In this document: positions 23,005-31,271 of the stretch, piece after piece | Layout: each line of letters begins with the position of its first letter | How positions within the stretch are numbered: position 1 is the first letter of the stretch | Source: JALRBM01 sp966186595 | GTDB taxonomy: Bacteria; Patescibacteriota; Saccharimonadia; Saccharimonadales; Saccharimonadaceae | Assembly: GCA_966186595.1 (NCBI GenBank) | Contig: CBIFWO010000001.1 | Span: forward strand, 1 to 64,000 | Direction of reading: 5' to 3' | Length of the DNA stretch: 64,000 nt | Program-made: the position numbers and the translations under genes | Notes under the pieces: generated by a model | What the model was told of the DNA's origin: nothing | Database searches by the model: none | The model's input: the letters and a program-made list of their open reading frames with translations, nothing else

Positions 23005-23997
23005 CTATGCAGCAGTGGCCTTTGAGGGGTTATGTTTAGTGGTCACTTGCTGTTTCCACACACCATTCTCGTCTAGAAGATCTTTCGCCTCTTCTTTGCC
23101 CGCTCTCACTTTCTGTAAGACCTCTTTATAGAAATCAATAATTGCATCAAAATCTACCCCGTTCTTAATGCAAGTTTCACGCCACTCCATATCAATCCAC
23201 TCCTCGGGATACTTCTCATTAGTCCATTTGCGGATCATCGGAATATATTCCGCTAGGTCTGGGAAGGCTTCAGCGAGATCTTGGTGTGCAAACTGATATC
23301 GCCATTGCTGCTTGTAGTAATCATCCCAGTTCTGTGGTGGAATGAACCGGGCCAAGTAATTTTTAGTGACACGCATGCTTTTAAAACCGTGATCTCGGGT
23401 CAAAATGGCAGTAAGCCAATTGTCTTCATGCACACGCTTTCCCGCAGGGAACCGCATTGGTTTGCCGTCAATTTCAAGATCGGACTTCCAGCCTAAATAT
23501 GCACCGTGCAGCCAGTATTTTTCAGGGAATGTATGGCGACGATACGCATTCATACGAATAACGGTTGCGAGTTTTTCATCATCGGGAAGCGTGCCTTCAA
23601 TAGGGCCATGATGCATACTTACTACCTTAATACCGGGCTGGTTAAGGGCGTCCAATGTCCATGCCAGTGAACCTTCGTCGAGGATGAGGTCACCATCAAT
23701 TAGTAGGAGACTTTCCCCCTGAGCTACATCAATACCATCATTAACGGCAAACATTTTACCCGCAATCTCGCAGTTGATAACCTGGTTAGTAATAAGGTCG
23801 GATTTAAATTCTGGCCGGTTAAACACCTCTTTCGCAACTTCATCACTACTACCCTTACAGCAGTTGGCAATAACAATGATCTCGCATGGCTTATCAAGTA
23901 ACAGGATTTCTTTACGTATGGATTCTAGCGTAGCTGGTAGACATTCTGCTTCATTTTTAGTAACAGGTATTAAAATGCTCAATGCTGGTTTACTCAT
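23005..23997 (-). CDS. Family 2 glycosyltransferase, soluble
   Basis: A 330-residue GT-A protein: N-terminal LSILIPVTKNEAECL, acidic metal-binding DGD (LLLIDGDLIL) and downstream acceptor-site acidic residues in VHEDNWL. No membrane helix, so it acts in the cytoplasm. AAGGA precedes the ATG at 5-6 nt. It lies third in a minus-strand operon after two nucleotidyltransferase-like genes, suggesting use of a nucleotide-activated donor or an unusual acceptor made by the cluster. Confidence 0.82.
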   Translation of the reverse strand: MSKPALSILIPVTKNEAECLPATLESIRKEILLLDKPCEIIVIANCCKGSSDEVAKEVFNRPEFKSDLITNQVINCEIAGKMFAVNDGIDVAQGESLLLIDGDLILDEGSLAWTLDALNQPGIKVVSMHHGPIEGTLPDDEKLATVIRMNAYRRHTFPEKYWLHGAYLGWKSDLEIDGKPMRFPAGKRVHEDNWLTAILTRDHGFKSMRVTKNYLARFIPPQNWDDYYKQQWRYQFAHQDLAEAFPDLAEYIPMIRKWTNEKYPEEWIDMEWRETCIKNGVDFDAIIDFYKEVLQKVRAGKEEAKDLLDENGVWKQQVTTKHNPSKATAA

Positions 23998-24017
23998 GGG
24001 TATCCTTTCGATTTCCT

Positions 24018-24773
24018 TTATGATCTAATTCGGTTGATTATGGATGTTGTGCTAATCTGACCCTCTAGAACGGCGTCATGGTATGCTCCTTCTTGTTCTT
24101 CAAATTCAACTAGATGAGTATTTGGCAGCAAGCCCTCCTTCTTGTAGCGAGTTAAGTCGGCAATGGTTTGACGGGAGGTAGAATTAACTACTACCATACC
24201 TGGTTGAAGTGAGACTGCCATTTGTGCGTTGTCTTCATTCACACATGTGCCATCCTCACAAACGCCGCAACAATCTGGTCCATGGCGGGTTATATAATCC
24301 ACTAAATTTATGCGTTTGGTATAGTCCGGAGTGGGGAGGGATTGCACGGCCAGCATCATCGCTCTTGTTTGCCATTCTAGTGTCGGCTTGGGCGCACCAC
24401 CTTTATCGGCCCTTCGCGATTTACCTTCCTCCAGCGCCCTATTTGTGTCTAGCGTAACCATCAAGGCTAGGTCTTCAGAAGCTGCAAGCCGGTGAACTTC
24501 TTGCTTGTCCAACTCAGTTCTAATTTTCTCAATTTCCAGTAGTGCCATAGCTCCGAGCGCTCTACATTGCACCAGGCCTAATGTATGGTTGAGCTGAAGT
24601 AGGTCGTAGGCACCAGCGGTAAATACCGAAAACTTTCCCAGCTCCTGCCAGGTGTGCATTTTTCGCGCAGTTTCCTCTTCGGCGCACTCGCCATTTTCAG
24701 TTGGACTAATAATTCTTTCTGTAAAGTCTCCGCTCATAAACTCTCGAGCCGGAGAGTGTCTTCGTACAAACAT
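24018..24773 (-). CDS. Nucleotidyltransferase-fold protein lacking the HxGH motif
   Basis: A 251-residue protein in the cytidylyltransferase-like superfamily: SVFTAGAYDLLQLNHTLGL replaces the usual (G/A)xFDxxHxGH, so the first catalytic His is Gln. The later motifs LMVTLDTNRA and ISTTSIINRI are kept. An insert contains five Cys (CCGVCEDGTC). It is a paralog of the next gene (24786-25550) and may be inactive or a partner subunit. Translation likely follows that gene, 12 nt upstream. Confidence 0.72.
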   Translation of the reverse strand: MFVRRHSPAREFMSGDFTERIISPTENGECAEEETARKMHTWQELGKFSVFTAGAYDLLQLNHTLGLVQCRALGAMALLEIEKIRTELDKQEVHRLAASEDLALMVTLDTNRALEEGKSRRADKGGAPKPTLEWQTRAMMLAVQSLPTPDYTKRINLVDYITRHGPDCCGVCEDGTCVNEDNAQMAVSLQPGMVVVNSTSRQTIADLTRYKKEGLLPNTHLVEFEEQEGAYHDAVLEGQISTTSIINRIRS

Positions 24774-24785
24774 TCTTTTCTTCCT

Positions 24786-25550
24786 TTAGTATTGTGGCTT
24801 CAATTGAGCCCGCTTGATGATGGAACTGGATTTTATCGGGCCTTGTAGCAACTTGTCATGATAAGATAGGTTATCTTCCTCAATAATGATCAGTTTTGAG
24901 CCAGACAACGTGTTAGTATGTTCGCGCAATTTATCGATTGTTCCTTGACTACCACTACTCACAACAATAACGTCTGGTTTTATAGCTGCAGCGATATGCG
25001 CATTATCACTTTGGGGACAATCATCACAGATACAGGCATCTGCCCCGTGGCTTGTTATAAAATCGATCAAATTATGGTGGTTATTCTTACCGCTTATTGA
25101 CTGACGAGCGAGTAGGAGCGTGCGATTCTCCCATGACACGAGAGGCTTGGGGCTATTTCCTTTCTCGGGTACAAACGCCTTGTCTCCCGCCACTCTGCTG
25201 TCGGTGTCAACGCTTAATATAAAACGTACCCTATCACTTGCAGCCGTCTCATGTAGCATGTCGATAGAGGGGTGAATTGCACCTTGGCGCATCCAATATT
25301 CGTGTGCTCCTAGGAGGCGATAATGTGTAAGTGCAAGGAGGTGACTAGTATGCAGAATGTCAAAAACGCCAGCAGTAAATACTACGATGCCGCCTGTGTC
25401 TCTCCAAGAATTTCGAAGTTCGCGAAGGGCATGAATTGAACAACCGTCATTATTATTTTTCTGCTGAATATTACTAGCAGCTGAGTGTTCAAATACGGAC
25501 TTTACATCAGACTCGCTAATATAGGCAACTTGGGCAGATATATCTTTCAC
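24786..25550 (-). CDS. Nucleotidyltransferase-fold protein (cytidylyltransferase-like)
   Basis: A 254-residue paralog with FTAGVFDILHTSH, keeping both His of the HxxH motif, then RFILSVDTDSR and the C-terminal STT-like SSSIIKRA. Such enzymes join CTP or ATP to a phosphorylated alcohol or acid (glycerol-3-P cytidylyltransferase, RfaE, TagD). CICDDC is a Cys cluster shared in position with the paralog. GTG start with GGAGG at 6 nt. It leads an operon with the paralog and a glycosyltransferase. Confidence 0.76.
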   Translation of the reverse strand: MKDISAQVAYISESDVKSVFEHSAASNIQQKNNNDGCSIHALRELRNSWRDTGGIVVFTAGVFDILHTSHLLALTHYRLLGAHEYWMRQGAIHPSIDMLHETAASDRVRFILSVDTDSRVAGDKAFVPEKGNSPKPLVSWENRTLLLARQSISGKNNHHNLIDFITSHGADACICDDCPQSDNAHIAAAIKPDVIVVSSGSQGTIDKLREHTNTLSGSKLIIIEEDNLSYHDKLLQGPIKSSSIIKRAQLKPQY

Positions 25551-25702
25551 CGTTTCCCTCCAATTCTCTGACTGTCAGACTTCTATAGAAAATTATGTAA
25601 TCCGTATATGCTTACATATAATCTACACACTTTTTCTTCATGCATCAATAGCCTTCGGGCTCAGGCTCATATTCCACGGGGATTTACTGATATAATTAAA
25701 GT

Positions 25703-26029
25703 ATGAATATGCAGGATATAGTCAACCGCTCAGTCCAAATACGTCAGCAATACGACCATCTAAATACTAAGAATGGCACTCGTTGGGAAGCGGAAGACTT
25801 CATGTCGGGCTTTGTTGGTGATGTGGGCGACCTATCTAAGCTCATTATGGCAAAGCGAGGTTTACGGGGACCTACTGATGACGATATTGATGAGAAAATT
25901 GCACATGAACTTGCCGATTGCTTGTGGTCGGTGTGTATACTCGCAGACAAATATAATATCAATCTAGAGGCTGCATTTTCCAAGACGATGAATGAACTAG
26001 AGGATCGACTCAGTGAATCTCTGAGGTAG
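25703..26029 (+). CDS. MazG-like nucleotide pyrophosphohydrolase
   Basis: A 108-residue all-alpha NTP-PPase with helix GFVGDVGDLSKLIMAKRG and metal-binding pattern DEKIAHELADCLWSVC (E-x-x-D). It is a single-domain MazG-type enzyme that probably hydrolyses (d)NTPs or a nucleotide-sugar-like substrate. TATAAT lies 6 nt before the ATG. It lies alone on the plus strand within an otherwise minus-strand operon group. Confidence 0.82.
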   Translation: MNMQDIVNRSVQIRQQYDHLNTKNGTRWEAEDFMSGFVGDVGDLSKLIMAKRGLRGPTDDDIDEKIAHELADCLWSVCILADKYNINLEAAFSKTMNELEDRLSESLR

Positions 26030-26041
26030 AAATTCACTGAG
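26009..26041. terminator. Terminator at convergent ends of mazG-like and radical SAM genes
   Basis: CTCAGTGAAT pairs perfectly with ATTCACTGAG over a 13-nt loop; the left arm is inside the end of the mazG-like gene. Confidence 0.6.
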
Positions 26042-26049
26042 CAAAGAGG

Positions 26050-27002
26050 CTATGCGGGAAATTTTTCTCTGAAAGCCTGCAGGTGATTATCATACGCCTC
26101 CATGACTTTCTCCCTTTCTCGCGTAATATGACCAAATTTTGTCTGTCCACCTTCCTCGCCAGGACTCCATGCCTCGCCGGCATCATTTACAAAGAAATAC
26201 GCTCCAACTCCGACTCTTGAGTCTCGTGTGCGGAGATCGAGTCGCATGCCCTCCATTGGCATCTGATCCAAATCTGCTGTAGCAGCTTCAAAATCTTCAT
26301 AGCTGATACGGAGATTATCTTTTTGCCTCGACGGGTTGGGGCCATTAGGGTCATATTCAAACACGTGCCACTCGAAGGCACCCAGTAAAAAGGCAAGCCT
26401 TCCAATATCTTTGACCTGATGCATATTTCTAGCATTCACGACCGTATTAAAGCCAAAATCGACGTTAGCCTCGGCTAATAGGTGAGCAATTACTTTGGTT
26501 TCTTCAAAGATGTTCTTCCGACCACGTCGGAAGTTTTCAATTGTCTCTTGGTCAATTCCATCAAGGGGTAAAGTGACACTCTCGAGTGTATGCTTAACTT
26601 CTTCGATATCCACTCGTGGAACTGCTCCACGTCCCTTATATACAATTCGAGAGTCTTCTTCCAAAAGGGCCGTCCCGACCGTGTCAATCTTGATCCTATA
26701 GTCCAGACCACAGAGGCCCTCAAGAACATCTCGAATCTCGGGGTGAAACAAAGGGTCACCGCCAGATAATGTCACCCCATCGATACCTCTAGTTCGGACA
26801 TCTCGAGCAAAGTCTGTGACCTCCTCCGCCGTAACGAGCCTCCATTTGAGAATGATTCACCAAAGTTGTTATAGCAGCCTTCACAGCGAACCGGGCAATT
26901 TGGGCCAATAGCAAGATTTAATCTTGGATGTCTTACAATCTCTTGCTTATTTTCTTCTGCGGTTTCGCTATTGCGAAAACCTATTCGTTCTGGATTAGAC
27001 AA
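26050..27002 (-). pseudogene. Radical SAM protein interrupted by one apparent frameshift
   Basis: The N-terminal frame has the CX3CX2C cluster motif (GPNCPVRCEGCYNNFGES) and goes out of frame near 26838. The other frame resumes with LVTAEEVTDFARDVRTRGI and VTLSGGDPLFHPE, then a TIM-barrel body to the stop at 26050. Restoring one nucleotide at the junction gives a continuous protein of about 317 residues. It is either a real mutation or a base-calling error. TTG start with GGAG at 6 nt. It resembles MoaA/NrdG-like radical SAM enzymes of unknown substrate. Confidence 0.8.
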
Positions 27003-27065
27003 GGCAGTCTCCTATAGCTTAATGTTGTATCAACTATACGATAAAAACCAGTGTGTCCAAAAGTT

Positions 27066-27503
27066 TTACTGAAGACCATTCTCTTTCGTGATTTTGCACC
27101 TACTGCAATAGCCTTGTAGTTCAAGCTGGTGAGATGTTAGGTCGAACCCTGTGGCATCACCGAGTTTATCGATAAGAGTTTCGAGTTTGCCATCTTCCTT
27201 AAGAGCCACCATGTGACCGCATTTGATACAGCTTATATGGTGGTGGTGATCCAAAAATATATCACTTAGCTCCAGCTTGTATTTCCAGCCGATATTAATG
27301 CGCTTAATTACCCCCAGTTTTTCATATAGGTCAATTATGCGGTAGACACTCACGCGGTCAACCTGATGAATCGACTGCTCTACGAGTTCAGTAATTGACT
27401 GGGGTTTCCTGTTTTGTAGTAAGTTAAAAATAAACAGTCTCGTTTTTGTTATTCTAAGGTGATTATCTTCGAGAATTTTTCGTAAAAGTGCTTCTTTTTT
27501 CAT
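27066..27503 (-). CDS. Fur-family metal-dependent regulator
   Basis: A 145-residue protein with winged helix (RITKTRLFIFNLL...VSVYRIIDLYEKLGVIKR), His-rich regulatory region DHHHHISCIKCG and a second CxxC (GYCSRCK) for structural zinc. Fur relatives sense iron, zinc, nickel or peroxide. TATACT lies 8 nt before the ATG, so the mRNA may be leaderless. A TGCAA-N5-TTGCA palindrome sits between it and the divergent operon. The metal cannot be told from sequence alone. Confidence 0.9.
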   Translation of the reverse strand: MKKEALLRKILEDNHLRITKTRLFIFNLLQNRKPQSITELVEQSIHQVDRVSVYRIIDLYEKLGVIKRINIGWKYKLELSDIFLDHHHHISCIKCGHMVALKEDGKLETLIDKLGDATGFDLTSHQLELQGYCSRCKITKENGLQ

Positions 27504-27525
27504 GTGGCAATAGTATATCTCTTAA

Positions 27526-27541
27526 TGCAACAAAATTGCAA
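27526..27541. promoter_or_regulatory. Nur-like operator between fur-family gene and coo-like operon
   Basis: TGCAACAAAATTGCAA has 5-bp arms TGCAA/TTGCA spaced by 5 nt. It agrees with the TTGCAA-N5-TTGCAA nickel-responsive Nur box described in Streptomyces, as I recall it. It lies 23 nt upstream of the regulator and about 50 nt upstream of the CooC-like gene. Confidence 0.6.
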
Positions 27542-27592
27542 TAGCTTTAAAAATTTCTATACTTAAGATATTACTATTGAAAGGAACGAATA

Positions 27593-28534
27593 ATGAAAGT
27601 TGCATTTGTAGGTAAAGGCGGCAGCGGCAAGAGCACTGTGGGCTCTTTGTTCGTTCGCCATCTTATTGAAAACAATCAAACAGTATTGGCAATTGACGCC
27701 GACATAAACCAGCATTTCGCAGAGATGATTGGTGCGCCATTTGTATCTAAAAAAGCTATATCGAATGACGCCAACAGTGCAGATATACGGCGATATTTAC
27801 TAGGTACGAACAAAAAGATAAAAGGCCAAGAGCAGTTCATAAAAACAACCCCGCCAGGAAAAGGCTCGCGGCTTATTTGTTTACAAAAAGATGACCCGGT
27901 TATGCAACGTCACACGATAGCTTTTGCTGACGCTGGCTATTTTATGCATGTTGGCACTTATGACGACGACGGCATTGGCACAAGCTGCTATCATACCAAC
28001 CTTGCCATACTAGAAAATACTGTGTCACATACTCTTTGTGGTGACAACGAATGGGTTGTTGCGGATATGGTAGCGGGTACTGATGCTTTCGCGGGACCGC
28101 TTTATCTGCTATTTGATGTTATTTTTATGGTGGTAGAGCCAACGCCAGAATCGGTTGGTGTATTCAAACAGTTCAAGAAACTCGCCGAAGCTGCGGGCAC
28201 GTTCGATCGTGTATATGTTGTGGGCAACAAGATCGTGGATGAAGATGACAAGAAGTACGTTCAGGATGCTGTGGGTGACAAGCTTGTAGCGGCACTCGAG
28301 TATGATCCGAAACTGCGAAAAATCCGCCAGCAAGGTGGAACAATTACAGATATATCTGCCACGACAAACCAGGAGCTGAGGACTATTCAGGCTTTTGCTA
28401 TCCGGCACGCTTCTGATCCTAATGAATCGCTGTCGTTGCTTCACGATCTTCACAAACGTCATGCAGCCGAAGATTATGTCGTTGCACGCCACGGAGACCT
28501 CACGGATCAGATTGATGAGGACTTCCACTATTGA
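27593..28534 (+). CDS. CooC-like P-loop ATPase
   Basis: A 313-residue protein of the MinD/CooC family with deviant Walker A KGGSGKST (residues 8-15), DADIN after strand 2, a GIGTSCYHTN stretch, and DMVAGTDAF. CooC uses ATP to insert nickel into carbon monoxide dehydrogenase; relatives mature other metal centres. No CO dehydrogenase is in the window. AAAGGA precedes the ATG. It is the first gene of the operon with the PLP decarboxylase, CysK-rhodanese and SufS-like genes, overlapping the next by 1 nt. Confidence 0.78.
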   Translation: MKVAFVGKGGSGKSTVGSLFVRHLIENNQTVLAIDADINQHFAEMIGAPFVSKKAISNDANSADIRRYLLGTNKKIKGQEQFIKTTPPGKGSRLICLQKDDPVMQRHTIAFADAGYFMHVGTYDDDGIGTSCYHTNLAILENTVSHTLCGDNEWVVADMVAGTDAFAGPLYLLFDVIFMVVEPTPESVGVFKQFKKLAEAAGTFDRVYVVGNKIVDEDDKKYVQDAVGDKLVAALEYDPKLRKIRQQGGTITDISATTNQELRTIQAFAIRHASDPNESLSLLHDLHKRHAAEDYVVARHGDLTDQIDEDFHY

Positions 28535-29949
28535 TGCCGTACCTTACTCCCAGTATCAGCAAGACTATCAAAGATTTTCTTACTGATCGAGAATCATTAT
28601 CTAAGCTCGTTGCAGGCTTTGGATCACCACTAAACCTCGTCTTTCCCGAGCAAGTCACTCAGAACCTCGGTCAACTGGAAGATGTGTTTAAAGATCATAA
28701 AATACGGGGTCGTGTATTTTATGCGTCAAAGGTCAATAAATCCGAAGCAATCTTACGGCAACTTTCTACTGCTCTAGGTGCGGCAGTAGATGTTGCTTCA
28801 AGCGCCGAACTCAAGGCAGCTCTTGGCGCTGGATTTTCGGCCAGTAGGATCGAGGCAACCGGTCCAAAGAACGATGAATTTCTACGACTTTGTCTTCTGC
28901 ATGATGTGATCATTAACCTGGACGACCGAAAAGAATACGACCGCATTCTACGTATCCATCACCAATTAGACCTGTTAAAAAAAGTGCGAGTACTACTCCG
29001 CATTGCCAGACCTAACGCTAGTAATCAAACGAAGCGAGCTGTACGGTTTGGCATGGAGCCGCATGATATCGATGCCGTGCTTGAGCGCTGTGTCAACGAT
29101 GATGCCATTGAACTTTTAGGCTTCTCGTTTCACATGGCGACGACGGGCCTTATAGAAAAAGCAGCAATGCTGGAAACAGCCTGCGGTTACTTTATGAAGG
29201 CATCGGACATGGGACTGCCTGTAAGTGTTATCGACACTGGCGGCGGCTTCGCGATTAATTACGTTGAATCCCGGGGTGAGTGGGAAGGATATATCAGCAG
29301 TCTCAAACGCTCTCTCATCGAGCCCGATTCGGACATGATGGGGTGGCAGAACTTGGGCCTGGGCTATTGGGCGGAAAACGGAAAAATTCGTGGTACTGGA
29401 AACTTCTCCGACTTTTATGCCGCGAAATCTCCGGCCGCGCAGCTTTCTGATTTTCTGAATATACCACTCAGAAATATCGGTATGACATTCGCACAATTTG
29501 TAAGAGAAAGTGGCATAACTGTTTATATCGAACCGGGTCGCGCGCTTGTGGATCAAGCTGGTATTACGATCGGCCGGGTGCTATATACAAAACAGACCGA
29601 AATGGGCGAGACGGTGATTGTCTGTGACATGAATCGCAGCAACCTTAATGCGCAGGATACGGAATATATGGTTGATCCGATTGTCGTCAGCCAAAAACAC
29701 CGTAGCGAAGGGAGTGGTTTTTTGGCAGGCAACCTGTGCTTGCCACATGATTTTCTAACGCGACGAAGAGTATACTTTCGGTACATGCCAGACGAAGGTG
29801 ACCTGGTGATATTTCCGAACACGGCTGGTTATCTTATGGATTTCGCCGAGAGTGATACATTACAGCAGCCAATCGCGAAGAAGCTGGCGCTTAAACAAAA
29901 TACTACAACATTCAATTACTACGAGGATTGTAAGTATCCTGCTTTATAA
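28534..29949 (+). CDS. Fold-type III PLP-dependent decarboxylase (LysA/SbnH-like)
   Basis: A 471-residue protein. Lys66 in VFYASKVNK is the PLP Lys of alanine racemase-fold decarboxylases. DTGGGF and EPGRALVDQAG bind phosphate, and GNLCLPHDFLTRR replaces the usual G-x-x-CES-x-D. Family members decarboxylate diaminopimelate, ornithine, lysine or citryl-diaminopropionate (SbnH). The substrate here is unknown. It is long for LysA. Coupled to the ATPase by TGATG. Confidence 0.83.
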   Translation: MPYLTPSISKTIKDFLTDRESLSKLVAGFGSPLNLVFPEQVTQNLGQLEDVFKDHKIRGRVFYASKVNKSEAILRQLSTALGAAVDVASSAELKAALGAGFSASRIEATGPKNDEFLRLCLLHDVIINLDDRKEYDRILRIHHQLDLLKKVRVLLRIARPNASNQTKRAVRFGMEPHDIDAVLERCVNDDAIELLGFSFHMATTGLIEKAAMLETACGYFMKASDMGLPVSVIDTGGGFAINYVESRGEWEGYISSLKRSLIEPDSDMMGWQNLGLGYWAENGKIRGTGNFSDFYAAKSPAAQLSDFLNIPLRNIGMTFAQFVRESGITVYIEPGRALVDQAGITIGRVLYTKQTEMGETVIVCDMNRSNLNAQDTEYMVDPIVVSQKHRSEGSGFLAGNLCLPHDFLTRRRVYFRYMPDEGDLVIFPNTAGYLMDFAESDTLQQPIAKKLALKQNTTTFNYYEDCKYPAL

Positions 29950-29960
29950 GAAAGAACCCT

Positions 29961-31271
29961 ATGATTTACAATGACATTACAGAACTGATCGGCGAGACGC
30001 CGCTATTAAAAGTGCCTGCGCACATCCATGGCCTATCCAATATTGATCTTTATATTAAACTGGAGGTATTCAACCCGTGGGGGTCGGTCAAGGACCGTAC
30101 GGCACTGGGCATGACACGCGAGCATTTGCAAGAGATTAAAAATGGCAAAAAACTACTCGAACTTTCCAGTGGTAATACGGCCAAGGCGTTGCAGCTCATT
30201 GCCTCAACACATGGCAGTAGTTTTAAAGCAATCACAAACAGAATCAAGGTGCCGGAGCAGCGAGATATCCTTCGTTTGCTTGGCGCGGAAATCGAGGAGC
30301 TTCCTGGCAAAAGCGACTGCTATGACCCGAACGATCCGAATGACCCTATGATTATCATTAACCGCGAACTTCAATCACATCCTGACCAGTATATTTTCAC
30401 CAACCAGTACGTCAATCAAGCTAATTATGATATTCATTTTGAAACCACTGGCGAAGAAATCGCACAGGAGCTTGGTAAGGTCGATCACTTTATCGCCGGG
30501 CTTGGTACGACCGGTTCTTCGCGTGGTATTATTGAACGACTAAGAAAGGAGAGTCCCGATATCAAATCTGTCGGAGTGGTGGCCGAGACTGATGATTATA
30601 TACCTGGTATTCGTACAAAAGACGAGGTTTTGGAGGTTGGTTTATTTGATCCTGAGCAGTACACAGATATTCTGACATATTCATCCAACGCCGCTATCGA
30701 CGGGATGCTGATACTAGCACGTCAACTTGGTGTTCTGGCTGGCCCAACGAGCGGTGCGACATTGATGGGTGCACTGGATTATCTGCGTACCGTGGATCGG
30801 AGCGCAACCTCACGCCAAACAGCCGTCTTTATCGCGTGCGACCGCATGGAGTGGTATCTTTCCTATATCAGAGAACGACGGCCCGAGCTTTTTGGTGGCA
30901 AAGAACGGCAAACATGGCACGACCATATCGCGGCATCTGACAGCAACCCAATCATACCTGTGAACGAAGCGGAAAACTTCATCAAGACCAAGCAGCCGAT
31001 GATTATTGATACCCGAAACCCTCTGGCGTTCCGTATGGGTCATATCGAAGGATCGATTAATTTTCCTTATGAACAGCTCGATACTATCCTGAACGACGCC
31101 GTGCCCTTCACTGCAAGAACTCCGTTACTATTTGTGTGTGCGGTGGGGGAAAAGTCCCTTGACATCGCCCGGTATCTTCAAGGTACAGGCTACCAGGCCT
31201 ACTCGCTGGACGAGGGCGTTACGGCATGGCGCGATGCTGAACTACCGCTTGCACGAAAGGCTCTTCGATGA
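29961..31271 (+). CDS. CysK-like PLP synthase fused to rhodanese
   Basis: A 436-residue fusion. Residues 1-320 are a fold-type II PLP synthase: GSVKDRTALG with Lys44, SSGNTAKA (normally SSGNTG), GLGTTGSSRG and GPTSGATL. From about residue 340 a rhodanese domain contains IIDTRNP, HIEGSINFPY and catalytic Cys near residue 392 in FVCAVGE. It may add sulfur or an amine to an activated serine-like substrate with the sulfur held on the rhodanese Cys. Its stop overlaps the next start by 4 nt. Confidence 0.82.
   Translation: MIYNDITELIGETPLLKVPAHIHGLSNIDLYIKLEVFNPWGSVKDRTALGMTREHLQEIKNGKKLLELSSGNTAKALQLIASTHGSSFKAITNRIKVPEQRDILRLLGAEIEELPGKSDCYDPNDPNDPMIIINRELQSHPDQYIFTNQYVNQANYDIHFETTGEEIAQELGKVDHFIAGLGTTGSSRGIIERLRKESPDIKSVGVVAETDDYIPGIRTKDEVLEVGLFDPEQYTDILTYSSNAAIDGMLILARQLGVLAGPTSGATLMGALDYLRTVDRSATSRQTAVFIACDRMEWYLSYIRERRPELFGGKERQTWHDHIAASDSNPIIPVNEAENFIKTKQPMIIDTRNPLAFRMGHIEGSINFPYEQLDTILNDAVPFTARTPLLFVCAVGEKSLDIARYLQGTGYQAYSLDEGVTAWRDAELPLARKALR

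Noticed and set aside
26050..27002. Programmed ribosomal frameshift in the radical SAM gene
   Set aside because: No slippery heptamer plus pseudoknot is evident at the junction; a one-base deletion or read error is simpler.
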